Shown: positions 8,269 through 17,252 of the stretch, piece after piece
Layout of the letters: every line of letters begins with the position of its first letter
Numbering within the stretch: the stretch's first letter is position 1
DNA from: Paeniglutamicibacter sulfureus
GTDB taxonomy: Bacteria > Actinomycetota > Actinomycetes > Actinomycetales > Micrococcaceae
NCBI RefSeq assembly: GCF_039535115.1
Contig: NZ_BAAAWO010000001.1
Location: forward strand, 4,154,001-4,218,000
Direction: 5' to 3'
Length of the DNA: 64,000 nt
Position numbers and translations under genes: made by a program
Notes under the pieces: generated by a model
Database searches by the model: none
The model's input: the letters and a program-made list of their open reading frames with translations, nothing else
Told to the model about the DNA's origin: nothing

Positions 8269-11200
8269 GCATCCACCGTATCCCGAGCCGGAGGCGCCTG
8301 GGTTCCGGAATCCGTCGCGGTGCCGTCCTGCTTCGCCGCGGTGCGCGCGGCGATCTTCGCGCCCTCCACGTCCACGTCCGGCAGGATCCTATCCAGCCAG
8401 CGCGGGATGTACCAGGCGCGGTGGCCCAGCAGGTGCATGATCGCCGGGGTCAGCGTCATCCGCACGATGAACGCGTCGAAGAGCACGCCGATGGCCAGCG
8501 AGAACCCGATCGCCCGGATCATCGTCAGGTGCGAGAACACGAAGCCGGCGAACACCGCCATCATGATCAGCGCCGCGGCGGTGACCACCGGGGCCGCGTG
8601 CGCGAACCCGGAGCGCACCGCGGCGCGGGCCGGCTGCCCGTGCGCAAAGGACTCGCGCATTCCGGCGACCAGGAACACCTGGTAGTCCATGGCCAGCCCG
8701 AAGAGGATGCCGGTGAGCAGGATCGGCAGGAAGCTCATGATCGGGCCCGGCACGTTTACGTCGAACACCTCGCCCAGCCAGCCGAACTGGTAGACCGCCA
8801 CGGTGGCGCCGAACGCCGCGGCCAGCGAAAGCAGGAAGCCGGCGGTGGCCAGCAACGGCACGACGACCGAGCGGAAGACCAACAGCAACAGGATCAGCGA
8901 GAGGCCCACCACGATAAAGATGTACGGCGGCAGCGCCTCGGCGAGCTTCTCGGAGACGTCCACCTGCGCAGCGACCTGCCCGGTGACGGCGATGTGTGCA
9001 CCCGTGGCCTCCTCGATCCCGGGTGCGGCGTCCCGCAGCGCATGCACCAGCGCCTCGGTTTGCGCGCTGGCCGGCCCCTCGGCCGGGATCACCTGGATCG
9101 CACCAAGGTTTCGCGACTCGTTGACCGCCACCGGGATCGCCGCGACGACGCCGGGGATCTGGCGCACGGCGTCGGCCACGTCCAGGTTGGCAGTGTCGGC
9201 ACCGCGTTCATCGAGCCCGGCCGGCAGGTCCGCGAGCACCAGCAGCGGGCCGTTGTACCCGGCGCCGAAGGCGTCGCTCATCTGCTCGTACGCCTTGTAG
9301 GCGCCCGAGTCCACCGGTTCGGCGCTGCCGTCGGGCAGCGCGGTGCGCAATTCCAGCGCGGGCAACGCCACGATCGCCAGGACGGCGATGGAAGCGATCG
9401 CGGCGATCCACGGGCGGCGGGTCACCAGCGCGCCCCAGCCGCGGTTTCCCGCAGCGTTGGTCGGCGCCGCGGCATCGGCATCGGCCTCCCGGGCACGTGC
9501 CCACGCCCGCTTGGAGACCAGCCTCGTCCCGATGATCCCCAGCAGCGCGGGGGTCAGCGTGATGGCGATGAGCACCGCCATCAGCACCGTGAACGCGGCC
9601 GAGGCGCCCAGCACGGTCAGGAACGGCAGCCCCGGGACGGCCAGCGCGGACAGGGCAATGACCACTGTCAGCCCGGCGAAGACCACGGCGTTTCCGCTGG
9701 TGCCCGTGGCCCGGGCGATGGAGTCGCCCAGCGGGACGCCTTCCAGCAGTTGCCGGCGGTGCCGGTGCACGATGAACAGCGAGTAGTCGATGCCCACCGC
9801 CAGGCCCAGCATCAGCGCCAGGGCCGGGGTGATGGAGGCCATCTCGATGACCGACGAGAGTGCGAGCGTCCCGCCCACCCCTGCACCCACGCCAAGCACC
9901 GCCATGACCAGCGGCAGGCCGGCGGCCACCAGCGTGCCGAGCATGGCCAGCAGCACCGCCGCGGCCACGGCCAGGCCGATGATTTCCGCAGCCCCGAAGA
10001 TGGAGGAGAGGTCCTGGATGATCTCCTTGGAGAAGAGCACCTCGACGCCCGCGGACTCCGGCCCGGCGGCAATGCCCTGGATGGCGGCGCGCTGGTCGGT
10101 GGTCAGCGAGTCGGTCGCACCGACGAAGGTCACGTGTGCCACGGCGGTGGAGCCATCGGCGGAGACGAATCGCATCCCCTCGGAGGCACCGGCCTGGCGC
10201 TCGGCAAAGGCCAGCTCGGCCCGCCCGGCGGCCAGGTCCCTGGCGCCCCGCTCGAGCTTCTCCTCGGCCTCGGGCAGCGCTGCCGTCTTCTCGTCCACTG
10301 TCTTTTGCCCGGCGACGAGCTTGGCCTGGCTGGTCTCGATCTCCTGCTGGCCCGCCGACAGCTTGGCGGCGTTGGCGTCGATCTCCGCCTGCCCGGAACG
10401 CAATTGGGCCCTGCCCTCGGCGATCTTTGCCTCGGCGTCCCGGAGCTTGGCGCGGTTGGCTGCAAGCTCCCCGGCTCCGGCGTCGAGCTGCTGCTTGGCG
10501 GCCGGCAGCTTGGCTGCCCCGGCCTCCAGTTCGGCCTTCTTGGTCTTCAGGGTCTGTTGCCCGGAGGCCAGTTCCTTCGCTCCGGCATCGAGCTTCGCCT
10601 TGGCCGCATCCAGCGTCGATAGTCCGGCGGTGGCATCGGCAATGTCGCGCAGGTTTTTTTCCAGGCCCGTCTTGGTCCCGGCCACGGATTTCCTTTCGGC
10701 CTCGAGACCCGTGAGCTTCGCGGTGAGTGAGTCCAGCTCTTGTTGGGCGGCTTGCTTCCCTGCTTCGGTGGTGGCACCCGCGAGTTTCTTTTCCGCCGCA
10801 GCGGCAAGCTTCCTGACGTGGGCAATGCCGGCGTCAAGGTCCTTGAGGCCGGAGTCCACCCGGGCCAGGCCCGTGGTGGCTTGCTGCTTCCCGGCGGCCA
10901 GCTGCTTCTCAACGGAGTTCCGGGACCGGCCGTCCAGGATTTTCTTCATGCCGGCGTCGTATTGCGCCCGCCCGGCCTCCAGTTCCCGGGCGCCGGCATC
11001 GAGTCTCGCCTGCCCGGCGGCCAGGGCCTTGCGGCCATCGGCGATCTTCGCGGCACCGGCCCGGTATTCGCGGTTGCCCGCATCCCATTTTTTCTGGCCT
11101 GCTGCGAGTTGTTCCCGGCCGTCCGTCAGGGTGGCGGTTCCGTCTTCCAATTCACTGGCAGCGGCATCGAGTTTCGCCTGGCCGGCGGCCAGCTGCCGGC

Positions 11201-11729
11201 GTCCCTCGGCAAGCTCCTGCTTGGCATTGCCCAGCTGAACGCGCCCGGAGTCGAGCTCCGCCTGTGCGTCTTCCAACGCCACCTTGCCGTCCTCGAGCTG
11301 TTTCTTGCCGTCGGCAAGGGCCGTGGCGGCATCATCGAGCTTCGTCTTGCCTTCGGCGAGCTGCGGCTTGGCCTCATCGAGCTGTGCCTGGAGTTCGAAG
11401 GGCCGGGCCACCTCGGTGATCGGGGACTGGGCGGCGAGGTCGTCCAGCGAGGAGGCGATGGCCCGGTGCTGCGCGGCCGACAGCTCCGCGCCGTCGGGGG
11501 TGCGGAAGACGATGGAGCCGGTTCCGCCGGCCAGTTCGGGCATCTCGACCTTCATCCGGTCCAGCGTGCGCTGGGTTTCGGTGCCGGGGATGGCGAAGGT
11601 GTTCGACAGCTTGCCCATGAAAGCGCCGGCGCACAGCCCGATGAGGAGCAGCAGGATCGTCCAGATGCCGACGACGGCCCAGCGCCGGGCGTAGGCCAGG
11701 GCACCGAGGCGGTACAGGAAGGAAGCCAT
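8265..11729 (-). CDS. Giant MMPL/RND-family membrane protein with a 400-residue LxxG heptad region
   Basis: At 1154 aa this is much longer than the usual 700-800 aa for MMPL exporters. After one N-terminal membrane segment (about 17-38), the first extracytoplasmic loop carries roughly 400 residues (113-510) of a recurring pattern such as QLAEGKTKLDDAATALADG and ELASGQQTLKTKKAELEAG. This is the xxxLxxG heptad also known from YhgE/Pip phage-infection proteins. Two blocks of membrane segments follow (about residues 560-760 and 930-1110), with the family motif GLAVGIDYSLFIVHRHR in the first and GLAMDYQVFLVAGMRE in the second; their aspartates are the likely proton-relay residues. The substrate is unknown; lipids, siderophores and drugs are known for the family. 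A TetR gene ends 6 nt upstream, a standard exporter-repressor pairing. Confidence 0.88.
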   Translation of the reverse strand: MASFLYRLGALAYARRWAVVGIWTILLLLIGLCAGAFMGKLSNTFAIPGTETQRTLDRMKVEMPELAGGTGSIVFRTPDGAELSAAQHRAIASSLDDLAAQSPITEVARPFELQAQLDEAKPQLAEGKTKLDDAATALADGKKQLEDGKVALEDAQAELDSGRVQLGNAKQELAEGRRQLAAGQAKLDAAASELEDGTATLTDGREQLAAGQKKWDAGNREYRAGAAKIADGRKALAAGQARLDAGARELEAGRAQYDAGMKKILDGRSRNSVEKQLAAGKQQATTGLARVDSGLKDLDAGIAHVRKLAAAAEKKLAGATTEAGKQAAQQELDSLTAKLTGLEAERKSVAGTKTGLEKNLRDIADATAGLSTLDAAKAKLDAGAKELASGQQTLKTKKAELEAGAAKLPAAKQQLDAGAGELAANRAKLRDAEAKIAEGRAQLRSGQAEIDANAAKLSAGQQEIETSQAKLVAGQKTVDEKTAALPEAEEKLERGARDLAAGRAELAFAERQAGASEGMRFVSADGSTAVAHVTFVGATDSLTTDQRAAIQGIAAGPESAGVEVLFSKEIIQDLSSIFGAAEIIGLAVAAAVLLAMLGTLVAAGLPLVMAVLGVGAGVGGTLALSSVIEMASITPALALMLGLAVGIDYSLFIVHRHRRQLLEGVPLGDSIARATGTSGNAVVFAGLTVVIALSALAVPGLPFLTVLGASAAFTVLMAVLIAITLTPALLGIIGTRLVSKRAWARAREADADAAAPTNAAGNRGWGALVTRRPWIAAIASIAVLAIVALPALELRTALPDGSAEPVDSGAYKAYEQMSDAFGAGYNGPLLVLADLPAGLDERGADTANLDVADAVRQIPGVVAAIPVAVNESRNLGAIQVIPAEGPASAQTEALVHALRDAAPGIEEATGAHIAVTGQVAAQVDVSEKLAEALPPYIFIVVGLSLILLLLVFRSVVVPLLATAGFLLSLAAAFGATVAVYQFGWLGEVFDVNVPGPIMSFLPILLTGILFGLAMDYQVFLVAGMRESFAHGQPARAAVRSGFAHAAPVVTAAALIMMAVFAGFVFSHLTMIRAIGFSLAIGVLFDAFIVRMTLTPAIMHLLGHRAWYIPRWLDRILPDVDVEGAKIAARTAAKQDGTATDSGTQAPPARDTVDA

Positions 11730-11735
11730 GGTCTC

Positions 11736-12395
11736 CTAGCCCTTTCGGGTGTGCGGCGCACGCTGTTGGAGGGAGGGGAAGCCGTCGCGCAATTGGGCGA
11801 CGGCCTCGGCCAGGGTGGTGCGCAGCATGTGGGTCCGCCGCGGGTCGGCGGGGTCCGGGTGCTCGCCCAGCTCGCGGGCCCAGGCGGCGAAGGCCGCCTT
11901 GCCGGCGCCGATGACGCTGTGCGCAAAGACGGAGGCGGCCAGCGCGGTGCCCTGTGGGGCGCGGGCGGCGATGATCTCGGTGAGCGCCTCGGCACAGTCG
12001 TTCCAGGCCTCAAGTTGCATGCGGGCCATCTGCGGATGGGCCGAGGCATGCAGGTACAGATTCGCGATGGGTTCCAGCAGCGCCGGGTCGACGAGGGATT
12101 CCACCGCTGTCACCGCGGCGGAGAGCAGATCGATCTCCGGATCCAGCTCGTCGAGCACCGCGACCGAATTCTCCAGCAGCAGCCTGGTCGGCTCGTTGAG
12201 TGCTGCCTCGATCGAGGGGAAGTAGTTGAAGAAGGTGCGGCGGGAGATTCCGGCGGCATCGGCCACGGATTCTGCGGTCAGTGCGGCGTAGCCTGCAGTT
12301 TCCAGCTGGCCGAGGGCGGCATGCACGATGGCGGTCCGGGTGGCGGCCTTGTTTTTTTCGCGCCGCGAGGGCGGCTGCACGGGGGAGTCGATCAC
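11736..12395 (-). CDS. TetR/AcrR-family transcriptional regulator
   Basis: A 219-aa protein with an N-terminal TetR helix-turn-helix: RREKNKAATRTAIVHAALGQLETAGYAALT followed by VADAAGISRRTFFNYFPSIEAALN. The C-terminal half is the variable ligand domain. The start is the GTG at 12395. There is no Shine-Dalgarno sequence; the -10-like TATAAA lies immediately upstream, so translation may begin at or near the 5' end of the transcript, or from the GTG five codons further in (VQPPS). It is encoded 6 nt upstream of the MMPL gene on the same strand, so it probably represses its own operon through the repeats at 12408-12432. The inducer is unknown. Confidence 0.85.
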   Translation of the reverse strand: MIDSPVQPPSRREKNKAATRTAIVHAALGQLETAGYAALTAESVADAAGISRRTFFNYFPSIEAALNEPTRLLLENSVAVLDELDPEIDLLSAAVTAVESLVDPALLEPIANLYLHASAHPQMARMQLEAWNDCAEALTEIIAARAPQGTALAASVFAHSVIGAGKAAFAAWARELGEHPDPADPRRTHMLRTTLAEAVAQLRDGFPSLQQRAPHTRKG

Positions 12396-12407
12396 TTTTT
12401 ATACACT

Positions 12408-12432
12408 ACGTGCAAACTTGCATGACGTGCAA
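12408..12432. promoter_or_regulatory. Probable TetR operator
   Basis: ACGTGCAA occurs twice (12408-12415 and 12425-12432) with TTGCA (12418-12422) between them, giving overlapping inverted repeats TTGCA/TGCAA. It lies 13 to 37 nt upstream of the tetR GTG, over the expected promoter. Confidence 0.5.
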
Positions 12433-12456
12433 TTTTCCGACGATGGGAACCAACGC

Positions 12457-12523
12457 CACGGGGCGGGCCGCTTCCGCCCCGGGGATGCACTGCATTCCCC
12501 GGGAGAAAACGACCCGCCCCGTG
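12457..12523. terminator. Large two-tier hairpin between the tetR promoter and the end of the symporter gene
   Basis: Outer arms CACGGGGCGGG (12457-12467) and CCCGCCCCGTG (12513-12523), with a second internal inverted repeat around CCCGGGGATGCA / TGCATTCCCCGGG. It lies 28 nt beyond the stop of the minus-strand symporter gene, so most likely terminates that transcript. Confidence 0.65.
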
Positions 12524-12550
12524 TTGGTGTGACTACCCAAGGCGGCCTGG

Positions 12551-13957
12551 CTAGCCGACGGGCGTCGGCGTCGACTCCCGCGCCTCGGCGGCGGAGGAAT
12601 CCGCTGCAGATTTGAACTCGTCGTTGAACGGGTCGCCGTGGCGCGGTGCGTTGTACAGCTCCTCGTCCAGGATGCCCTCGCGCTTGGCGACGATGGCCGG
12701 CACCAGGGCCTGCCCGGCGACGTTGACCGCGGTGCGGCCCATGTCAAGGATCGGGTCGACGGCCAGGATCAGTCCGACGCCTGCAAGCGGCAGGCCGACC
12801 GTGGACAGCGTCAGGGTCAACATGACCACCGCGCCGGTGGTTCCGGCCGTGGCGGCCGAGCCCAGCACCGAGACCATGGCGATCAGCAGGTAGTCGGTCA
12901 GGCCCAGGTCGATGCCGAAGAACTGGGCGACGAAGATCGCGGAGATCGCCGGGTAGATGGCGGCGCAGCCGTCCATCTTGGTCGTGGCGCCCAGCGGCAC
13001 GGCGAAGGAGGCGTAGCCCGAGGGCACGCCCAGGTTGCGCTCGGTCACGCGCTGGGTCAGCGGCAGGGTGCCGATGGAGGAACGGGAGACGAAGGCCAGC
13101 TGCACGGCGGGCCAGACCCCGGAGAAGTACTGCTTGATGCTCAGGCCGTGGGCGCGGACCAGCACCGGGTAGAGGCCGAAGATCACCAGCGCCAGGCCGA
13201 TGTAGATGGCCAGGGTGAACTTGCCCAGCGCGCCGATGGTGTCCCAGCCGTAGGTGGCCACGGCGTTGCCGATCAGGCCCACGGTGCCCAGCGGGGCCAG
13301 GCGGATGATCCACCAGAGGACCTTTTGGATCACGGCCAGGGTGGCTGCGGAGAAGTCCAGGAACGGGCGGGCGGCGTCGCCCACCTTGAGTGCTGCGATG
13401 CCCACGGTGATGGCAATGACCAGCACCTGCAGCACGTTGAAGCTGAGTGCGGTGGTCGCGTCCCCGCCCTCGGCGATCTTGGTCGTTGCGCCAAGGCCTA
13501 GGAAGTTCGAGGGGATGAGCCCGATCAGGAACGCCCACCAGTCGCCGGTGCGCCCGTCGTATTCGGGAGGGGCGCTTTGGCCGGTGCCGGATCCCGGGCG
13601 CAGCACGGTGCCCAGCACCATGCCGATGATCACGGAGATGGCCGAGGTGATGGCGAACCAGAGGATGGTCTGCCAGGCCAGGCGTGCCGCATTGGTCACC
13701 TTGGACAGATTGGCGATGGAAGCCACGACCGCGAAGAAGATCAGCGGGATGACCGCCGCCTTGAGCAGCGAGATGTAGCTGGAGCCAAGCGTGGCCAGCG
13801 TGGTGCCCAGTCCGGTTGGGGTGTCCGCGGTGTGGCCGGTGTACTTGGCCAGCAGGCCAAGGCCCAGGCCCAAGGCCAGTGCGATGATGATTTGCGGGCC
13901 AAAGGCGGTGGCCCAGGCGGGGAGGCGCCGTCGCGGCGTCGTGGTTGAAGTAGTCAC
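12551..13957 (-). CDS. Dicarboxylate/amino acid:cation symporter (DAACS, GltP/DctA-like)
   Basis: A 468-aa membrane protein. It contains the family hallmarks: the serine-rich hairpin RSSIGTLPLTQR, the TM7 motif ATTKMDGCAAIYP, and AVDPILDMGRTAVNVAGQ in TM8, where the aspartate and arginine contact the substrate carboxylate in GltPh-type proteins. It takes up C4-dicarboxylates or acidic amino acids with Na+ or H+. The C-terminal tail (about 40 residues) is hydrophilic and acidic. The GTG start at 13957 has no clear ribosome-binding site. It is divergent from a very large LuxR-type regulator across about 215 bp that contain a conspicuous inverted repeat, so that regulator probably controls it. 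Confidence 0.88.
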   Translation of the reverse strand: MTTSTTTPRRRLPAWATAFGPQIIIALALGLGLGLLAKYTGHTADTPTGLGTTLATLGSSYISLLKAAVIPLIFFAVVASIANLSKVTNAARLAWQTILWFAITSAISVIIGMVLGTVLRPGSGTGQSAPPEYDGRTGDWWAFLIGLIPSNFLGLGATTKIAEGGDATTALSFNVLQVLVIAITVGIAALKVGDAARPFLDFSAATLAVIQKVLWWIIRLAPLGTVGLIGNAVATYGWDTIGALGKFTLAIYIGLALVIFGLYPVLVRAHGLSIKQYFSGVWPAVQLAFVSRSSIGTLPLTQRVTERNLGVPSGYASFAVPLGATTKMDGCAAIYPAISAIFVAQFFGIDLGLTDYLLIAMVSVLGSAATAGTTGAVVMLTLTLSTVGLPLAGVGLILAVDPILDMGRTAVNVAGQALVPAIVAKREGILDEELYNAPRHGDPFNDEFKSAADSSAAEARESTPTPVG

Positions 13958-14060
13958 GGTACGAAGCTAGGCGGTGGAGCCTAGCAAAGGACAGCCAGCA
14001 TTGAGAAATATTACGAAAGAAACGGGCTGAGTCGCCTAATGCGGTTTATTTGTGACGCGT

Positions 14061-14095
14061 TGCATATGCAGCTCATCCCGGTGTTAAGATGAGCT
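14061..14095. promoter_or_regulatory. Divergent control region: palindrome plus 8-bp inverted repeat
   Basis: TGCATATGCA (14061-14070) overlaps the left arm of AGCTCATC (14070-14077) / GATGAGCT (14088-14095), which has a 10-nt spacer. A TGTTATAT extended -10-like element for the plus strand follows at 14115-14122. It is the only sequence symmetry in the gap between the symporter and the LuxR-type gene. Confidence 0.5.
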
Positions 14096-14173
14096 TTCAA
14101 CTAATGTATTTTTCTGTTATATGGTGCTCCCGGAGTGCGGAAATCCGTGCACCGATGTCGGCACTATCTGGGG

Positions 14174-16762
14174 ATGGGGGTGGAGTGCGTGAAGTGGAGA
14201 CAGGTCGATGACATTCTGCCCCGCCCGCGCCTTGACCAGCTGCTTGACCGCGCTGCGGCCTCCCCCGTTGTCATCGCCAGGGCGCCGCGCGGCTCCGGCA
14301 AGCGCACTGCGGTTCGCGGCTGGTTGTCCCGGCGTGACCCCTCGGCCGGCAAATGGTCATGGATCGAGTGCCGCGGGAATACCGACTCGCTGGACGAGTT
14401 GCTGGCCCTGACCTATGCGAAGGCCGAGAACCCCGAATCGCACCTTGTTGTACTTGTGGGGTTCTCCCGGCGGTACGACGAGGAACTCCTGCAGGCCGTG
14501 CAGCGAACTGCACTACAGCATCCCGGTCGTCGCATAGTCATAGTGACGCGTGACTACCTGGAAGTGGAGCGCCATCGAACGCTGCTTTCCGTTGGCGTCT
14601 CGGTGATTCCTCCCCATGAATTTCGCTTCACCGCCGATGAAACCGCACAGTACCTGGAGGGGACGGCGCTTGCGGACTTTGCCGAACAACTGGCCAACGG
14701 TCTGTGCGGCACGCCCCAATTGGTGCGGATGGCCAAGCTTCGCGCCGAGACCATGCAGGGGCCTCGCACTTCGGACGTGGCGGCCCGGCGCAGTTGGCCG
14801 GTCTCGCCCCTGGGCACCTCGGCGTCCACGCCGCTGGAGCTCGATGCGGAGGCCAAGGATTTTCTGGCCTCCGTCCACCGTGCGGTCGAACGTGACATGA
14901 AATTGATGCTGGAAGGCGAGGGCCTGGAGCCCGGGCAGCTGGATTTCCTGGCCGTGATCTCGGTACCCACGACATTGCCGGCGCCCTTGCTGGCGCTTCT
15001 GGGCTCGGGTCACGTTGAACGGTGGCTCGCGGATCTTGAGGGCCGTGGCCTGGTGTATCGGTCGTCGCGCAATCCGGACGAGGAATACTGCCTGCACCCC
15101 GTGCTGCGCCGAGTGCTCAAGCGTGTCTATCTGGAACCGGAACCGGAACGGTTGGCGGCCCTGCACCGATTGAGCGCGGGGTATGAAATGACCCAGGGTT
15201 CTTCGTTCCGCGCGCTGCGCCACGCGTTGGAGGCACCCGATTTTCAATTGGCTTCCGACGTGCTGCGCATGCATGCCGACGAATACCTCGAAGGCGAACT
15301 GGGCACGCGCGGTTCGGTGCTGCTCGATGACCTGCCCCTGACGGTCCTGGCCCGGTACCCCCTGTTGGCCATTTGCCTGGCGGTCGCCTACAGCTCCACC
15401 GGAAAATTCAAGCTCAAGACCCTGGAACTGCTGGCCCTGGCCGCCGCCGGTGCACGCACCGTGGGTCGCAAGGCCCCGCCGTCGGACCGGCTGATCATGA
15501 TCACCGTCGAATCCGTGGCGCTGAGATTGAGCGGCATCGGTGAGGCCTCGGTGCGTTCGGCCCGGAGTGGCATCGCGTTGTACCGGGAGATGTCGCCCGG
15601 GCAGCGCGACGGGATCGGTCCCTTTGAAGGACCCCTGCTCATTCAGCTTGCACTGTGCCTGCATGCCGGCGGGGTGGACGAAGAAGCCCTGATCGTGGCC
15701 GAGATGGGTGTGGCAGCCGACCAGCGCCACAATCGTGACGGGAGCGACCACTATGCCGAAACGGTTCAGGCCTACTTTTACGCGCTCAACGGGGATATTC
15801 GCCGAGCCTCCGTAATATTGGCCGAATGCTTGCCGGAGCACTGGTCCAACCCTGCAGCCAACCACTATTTCGCCACGCCCCACAGGGCGGCAGCCTTCCT
15901 GTGTGCCATGGAAGAACATCGTTTCGACGATGCCGCGCGGTGGATGGAGCTCTTGCGCATTGAGCAGCACAACAACGAGTTCTGGCCCTCCATCCGGTTG
16001 GCCGAGGCGCTCCTCGCGGTGATCCGCGGGGAACCGACGGCCTCCCTCGTCCGGATGCAGGGTTACCTATTGCGTGAACGCGAACAACCGGTGGTGCAGC
16101 GGTTCGGCAGGCAAATGCTGATCACTGCATCGTGCCTGTTGAACCTGGCAGTGGGGGACGCCTCCCAGGCATTCAAGGCCGCGACGAAGTTGTCGGATGA
16201 GACCTCCCGCTTGTCGTTCCAAGCAAGGGTGCGACTTGCCCAAGGCGACGCAGCTGAAGTGTTGCGCTTGTGTACGGCCATGGGGGCGCCCGTGCAGCCG
16301 CGCGGGCGTTTTGAACAAGCGGTCCTGGTGCTCGCCGCAACCTTGCAACAAAACAACTTGAAGGCAGTTGGAGGCGCACTGCGCATGGTGGCCGCGCTGA
16401 GTGAGGAATACGGTTTGGGCCTTGCCTTGAACCTCTTGCCCGCCCCGGACCTGGAACGCGTCCTGACCGTGGCCAGGGAAATGCGTATCGAGCTCAAGAT
16501 CGACCCAAATGCCGTGTCGAACATTCCCGGGGGCTTGGGCCGCGCAGTGCTTAGCTCCCGCGAGCTGGCGGTGCTGGGTGAATTGGTGTCCACGGGGAGT
16601 GCCGCGGAAATTGCCGAGCGACAGTTTGTCTCGGTCAACACGGTCAAGAGCCAACTACGGAGTATTTACCGCAAGCTTGGAGTGTCCGATCGGGCGTCCG
16701 CGCTCGATGTCGCGCGCGTGCAAGGGCTGGTTCTCAGCAGAGACGCCGAGACGATTGACTAG
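14174..16762 (+). CDS. Large LuxR-family regulator with P-loop-like N-terminus (MalT/LAL type)
   Basis: About 862 aa. The N-terminus PRPRLDQLLDRAAASPVVIARAP runs into a P-loop-like APRGSGKRT (residues 37-45). The residue after the lysine is arginine instead of S/T, so nucleotide binding may be altered. The middle is helical and TPR-like (about 330-780). The C-terminus is a LuxR DNA-binding domain: LSSRELAVLGELVSTG, then AAEIAERQFVSVNTVKSQLRS and YRKLGVSDRASALDVAR. Proteins of this shape are signal-dependent activators, for example MalT. Starts are uncertain: ATG at 14174 chosen; GTG at 14135 (upstream) and GTG at 14189 (behind GGTGGAG) are alternatives. It is divergent from the dicarboxylate symporter, its most likely target. 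Confidence 0.82.
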   Translation: MGVECVKWRQVDDILPRPRLDQLLDRAAASPVVIARAPRGSGKRTAVRGWLSRRDPSAGKWSWIECRGNTDSLDELLALTYAKAENPESHLVVLVGFSRRYDEELLQAVQRTALQHPGRRIVIVTRDYLEVERHRTLLSVGVSVIPPHEFRFTADETAQYLEGTALADFAEQLANGLCGTPQLVRMAKLRAETMQGPRTSDVAARRSWPVSPLGTSASTPLELDAEAKDFLASVHRAVERDMKLMLEGEGLEPGQLDFLAVISVPTTLPAPLLALLGSGHVERWLADLEGRGLVYRSSRNPDEEYCLHPVLRRVLKRVYLEPEPERLAALHRLSAGYEMTQGSSFRALRHALEAPDFQLASDVLRMHADEYLEGELGTRGSVLLDDLPLTVLARYPLLAICLAVAYSSTGKFKLKTLELLALAAAGARTVGRKAPPSDRLIMITVESVALRLSGIGEASVRSARSGIALYREMSPGQRDGIGPFEGPLLIQLALCLHAGGVDEEALIVAEMGVAADQRHNRDGSDHYAETVQAYFYALNGDIRRASVILAECLPEHWSNPAANHYFATPHRAAAFLCAMEEHRFDDAARWMELLRIEQHNNEFWPSIRLAEALLAVIRGEPTASLVRMQGYLLREREQPVVQRFGRQMLITASCLLNLAVGDASQAFKAATKLSDETSRLSFQARVRLAQGDAAEVLRLCTAMGAPVQPRGRFEQAVLVLAATLQQNNLKAVGGALRMVAALSEEYGLGLALNLLPAPDLERVLTVAREMRIELKIDPNAVSNIPGGLGRAVLSSRELAVLGELVSTGSAAEIAERQFVSVNTVKSQLRSIYRKLGVSDRASALDVARVQGLVLSRDAETID

Positions 16763-17179
16763 GAGGTTTCTGTCATTCGCATGATCCACCGGAGGTACTG
16801 CGCGCTCGCATGCGCCGCACTACGGGGGATCGGGCTTCCACCAAACCAGACTCGGAAATAATCCCGTTGGCACTGATGCAGCCCCCAAGCATTGCATCCA
16901 TGCCGTACCGCGAATTCCCCGGCGATAAACGCTTTTGTACGTGAAGTGGAGTTTCCCGGAATCCCGAGTTGTGGTCGCTTCGACGTAATTCGCTGTACCA
17001 AGACCTAACTATGGCAGCAAATTCGTTGCCACATCAGCCATTTTGCTCCGATTCACCCTAGCGTTCACCCTCTAATCCAACGCAAAGGCATAATACAGGC
17101 GCTTCCGTCTCGAGCTTGGCGGCGAAAAGCCCATTCACAATCCATGTGACCTTCGTCGGCTGTGGTTCGTGTGCGCGTT
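16763..17179. other. Gene-free stretch
   Basis: About 415 bp of lower-GC sequence between the LuxR-type gene and the terminator of the DUF885 gene. Short frames exist on both strands but none has a ribosome-binding site or recognisable product. I see no RNA gene or repeat in it. Confidence 0.5.
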
Positions 17180-17233
17180 CGTTGCCGGGGTGCCCATCCC
17201 CGGATGAACAGGGATTTTGGCACCCCGGCAACG
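17180..17233 (-). terminator. Long hairpin downstream of the DUF885 gene
   Basis: Perfect 15-bp arms, CGTTGCCGGGGTGCC (17180-17194) and GGCACCCCGGCAACG (17219-17233), with a 24-nt loop that itself contains CATCC/GGATG. It starts 20 nt after the minus-strand stop. Confidence 0.7.
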
Positions 17234-17252
17234 TCTCCGGATTCGCTCGGGA

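Noticed and set aside
8421..10622. Long plus-strand frame opposite the MMPL gene
   Set aside because: Antisense of repetitive heptad and membrane coding sequence; composition is His/Arg/Gly-rich and without start signals.
16759..17001. 80-codon minus-strand frame in the gap after the LuxR-type gene
   Set aside because: No ribosome-binding site, no family, and unlike local codon use; treated as non-coding.
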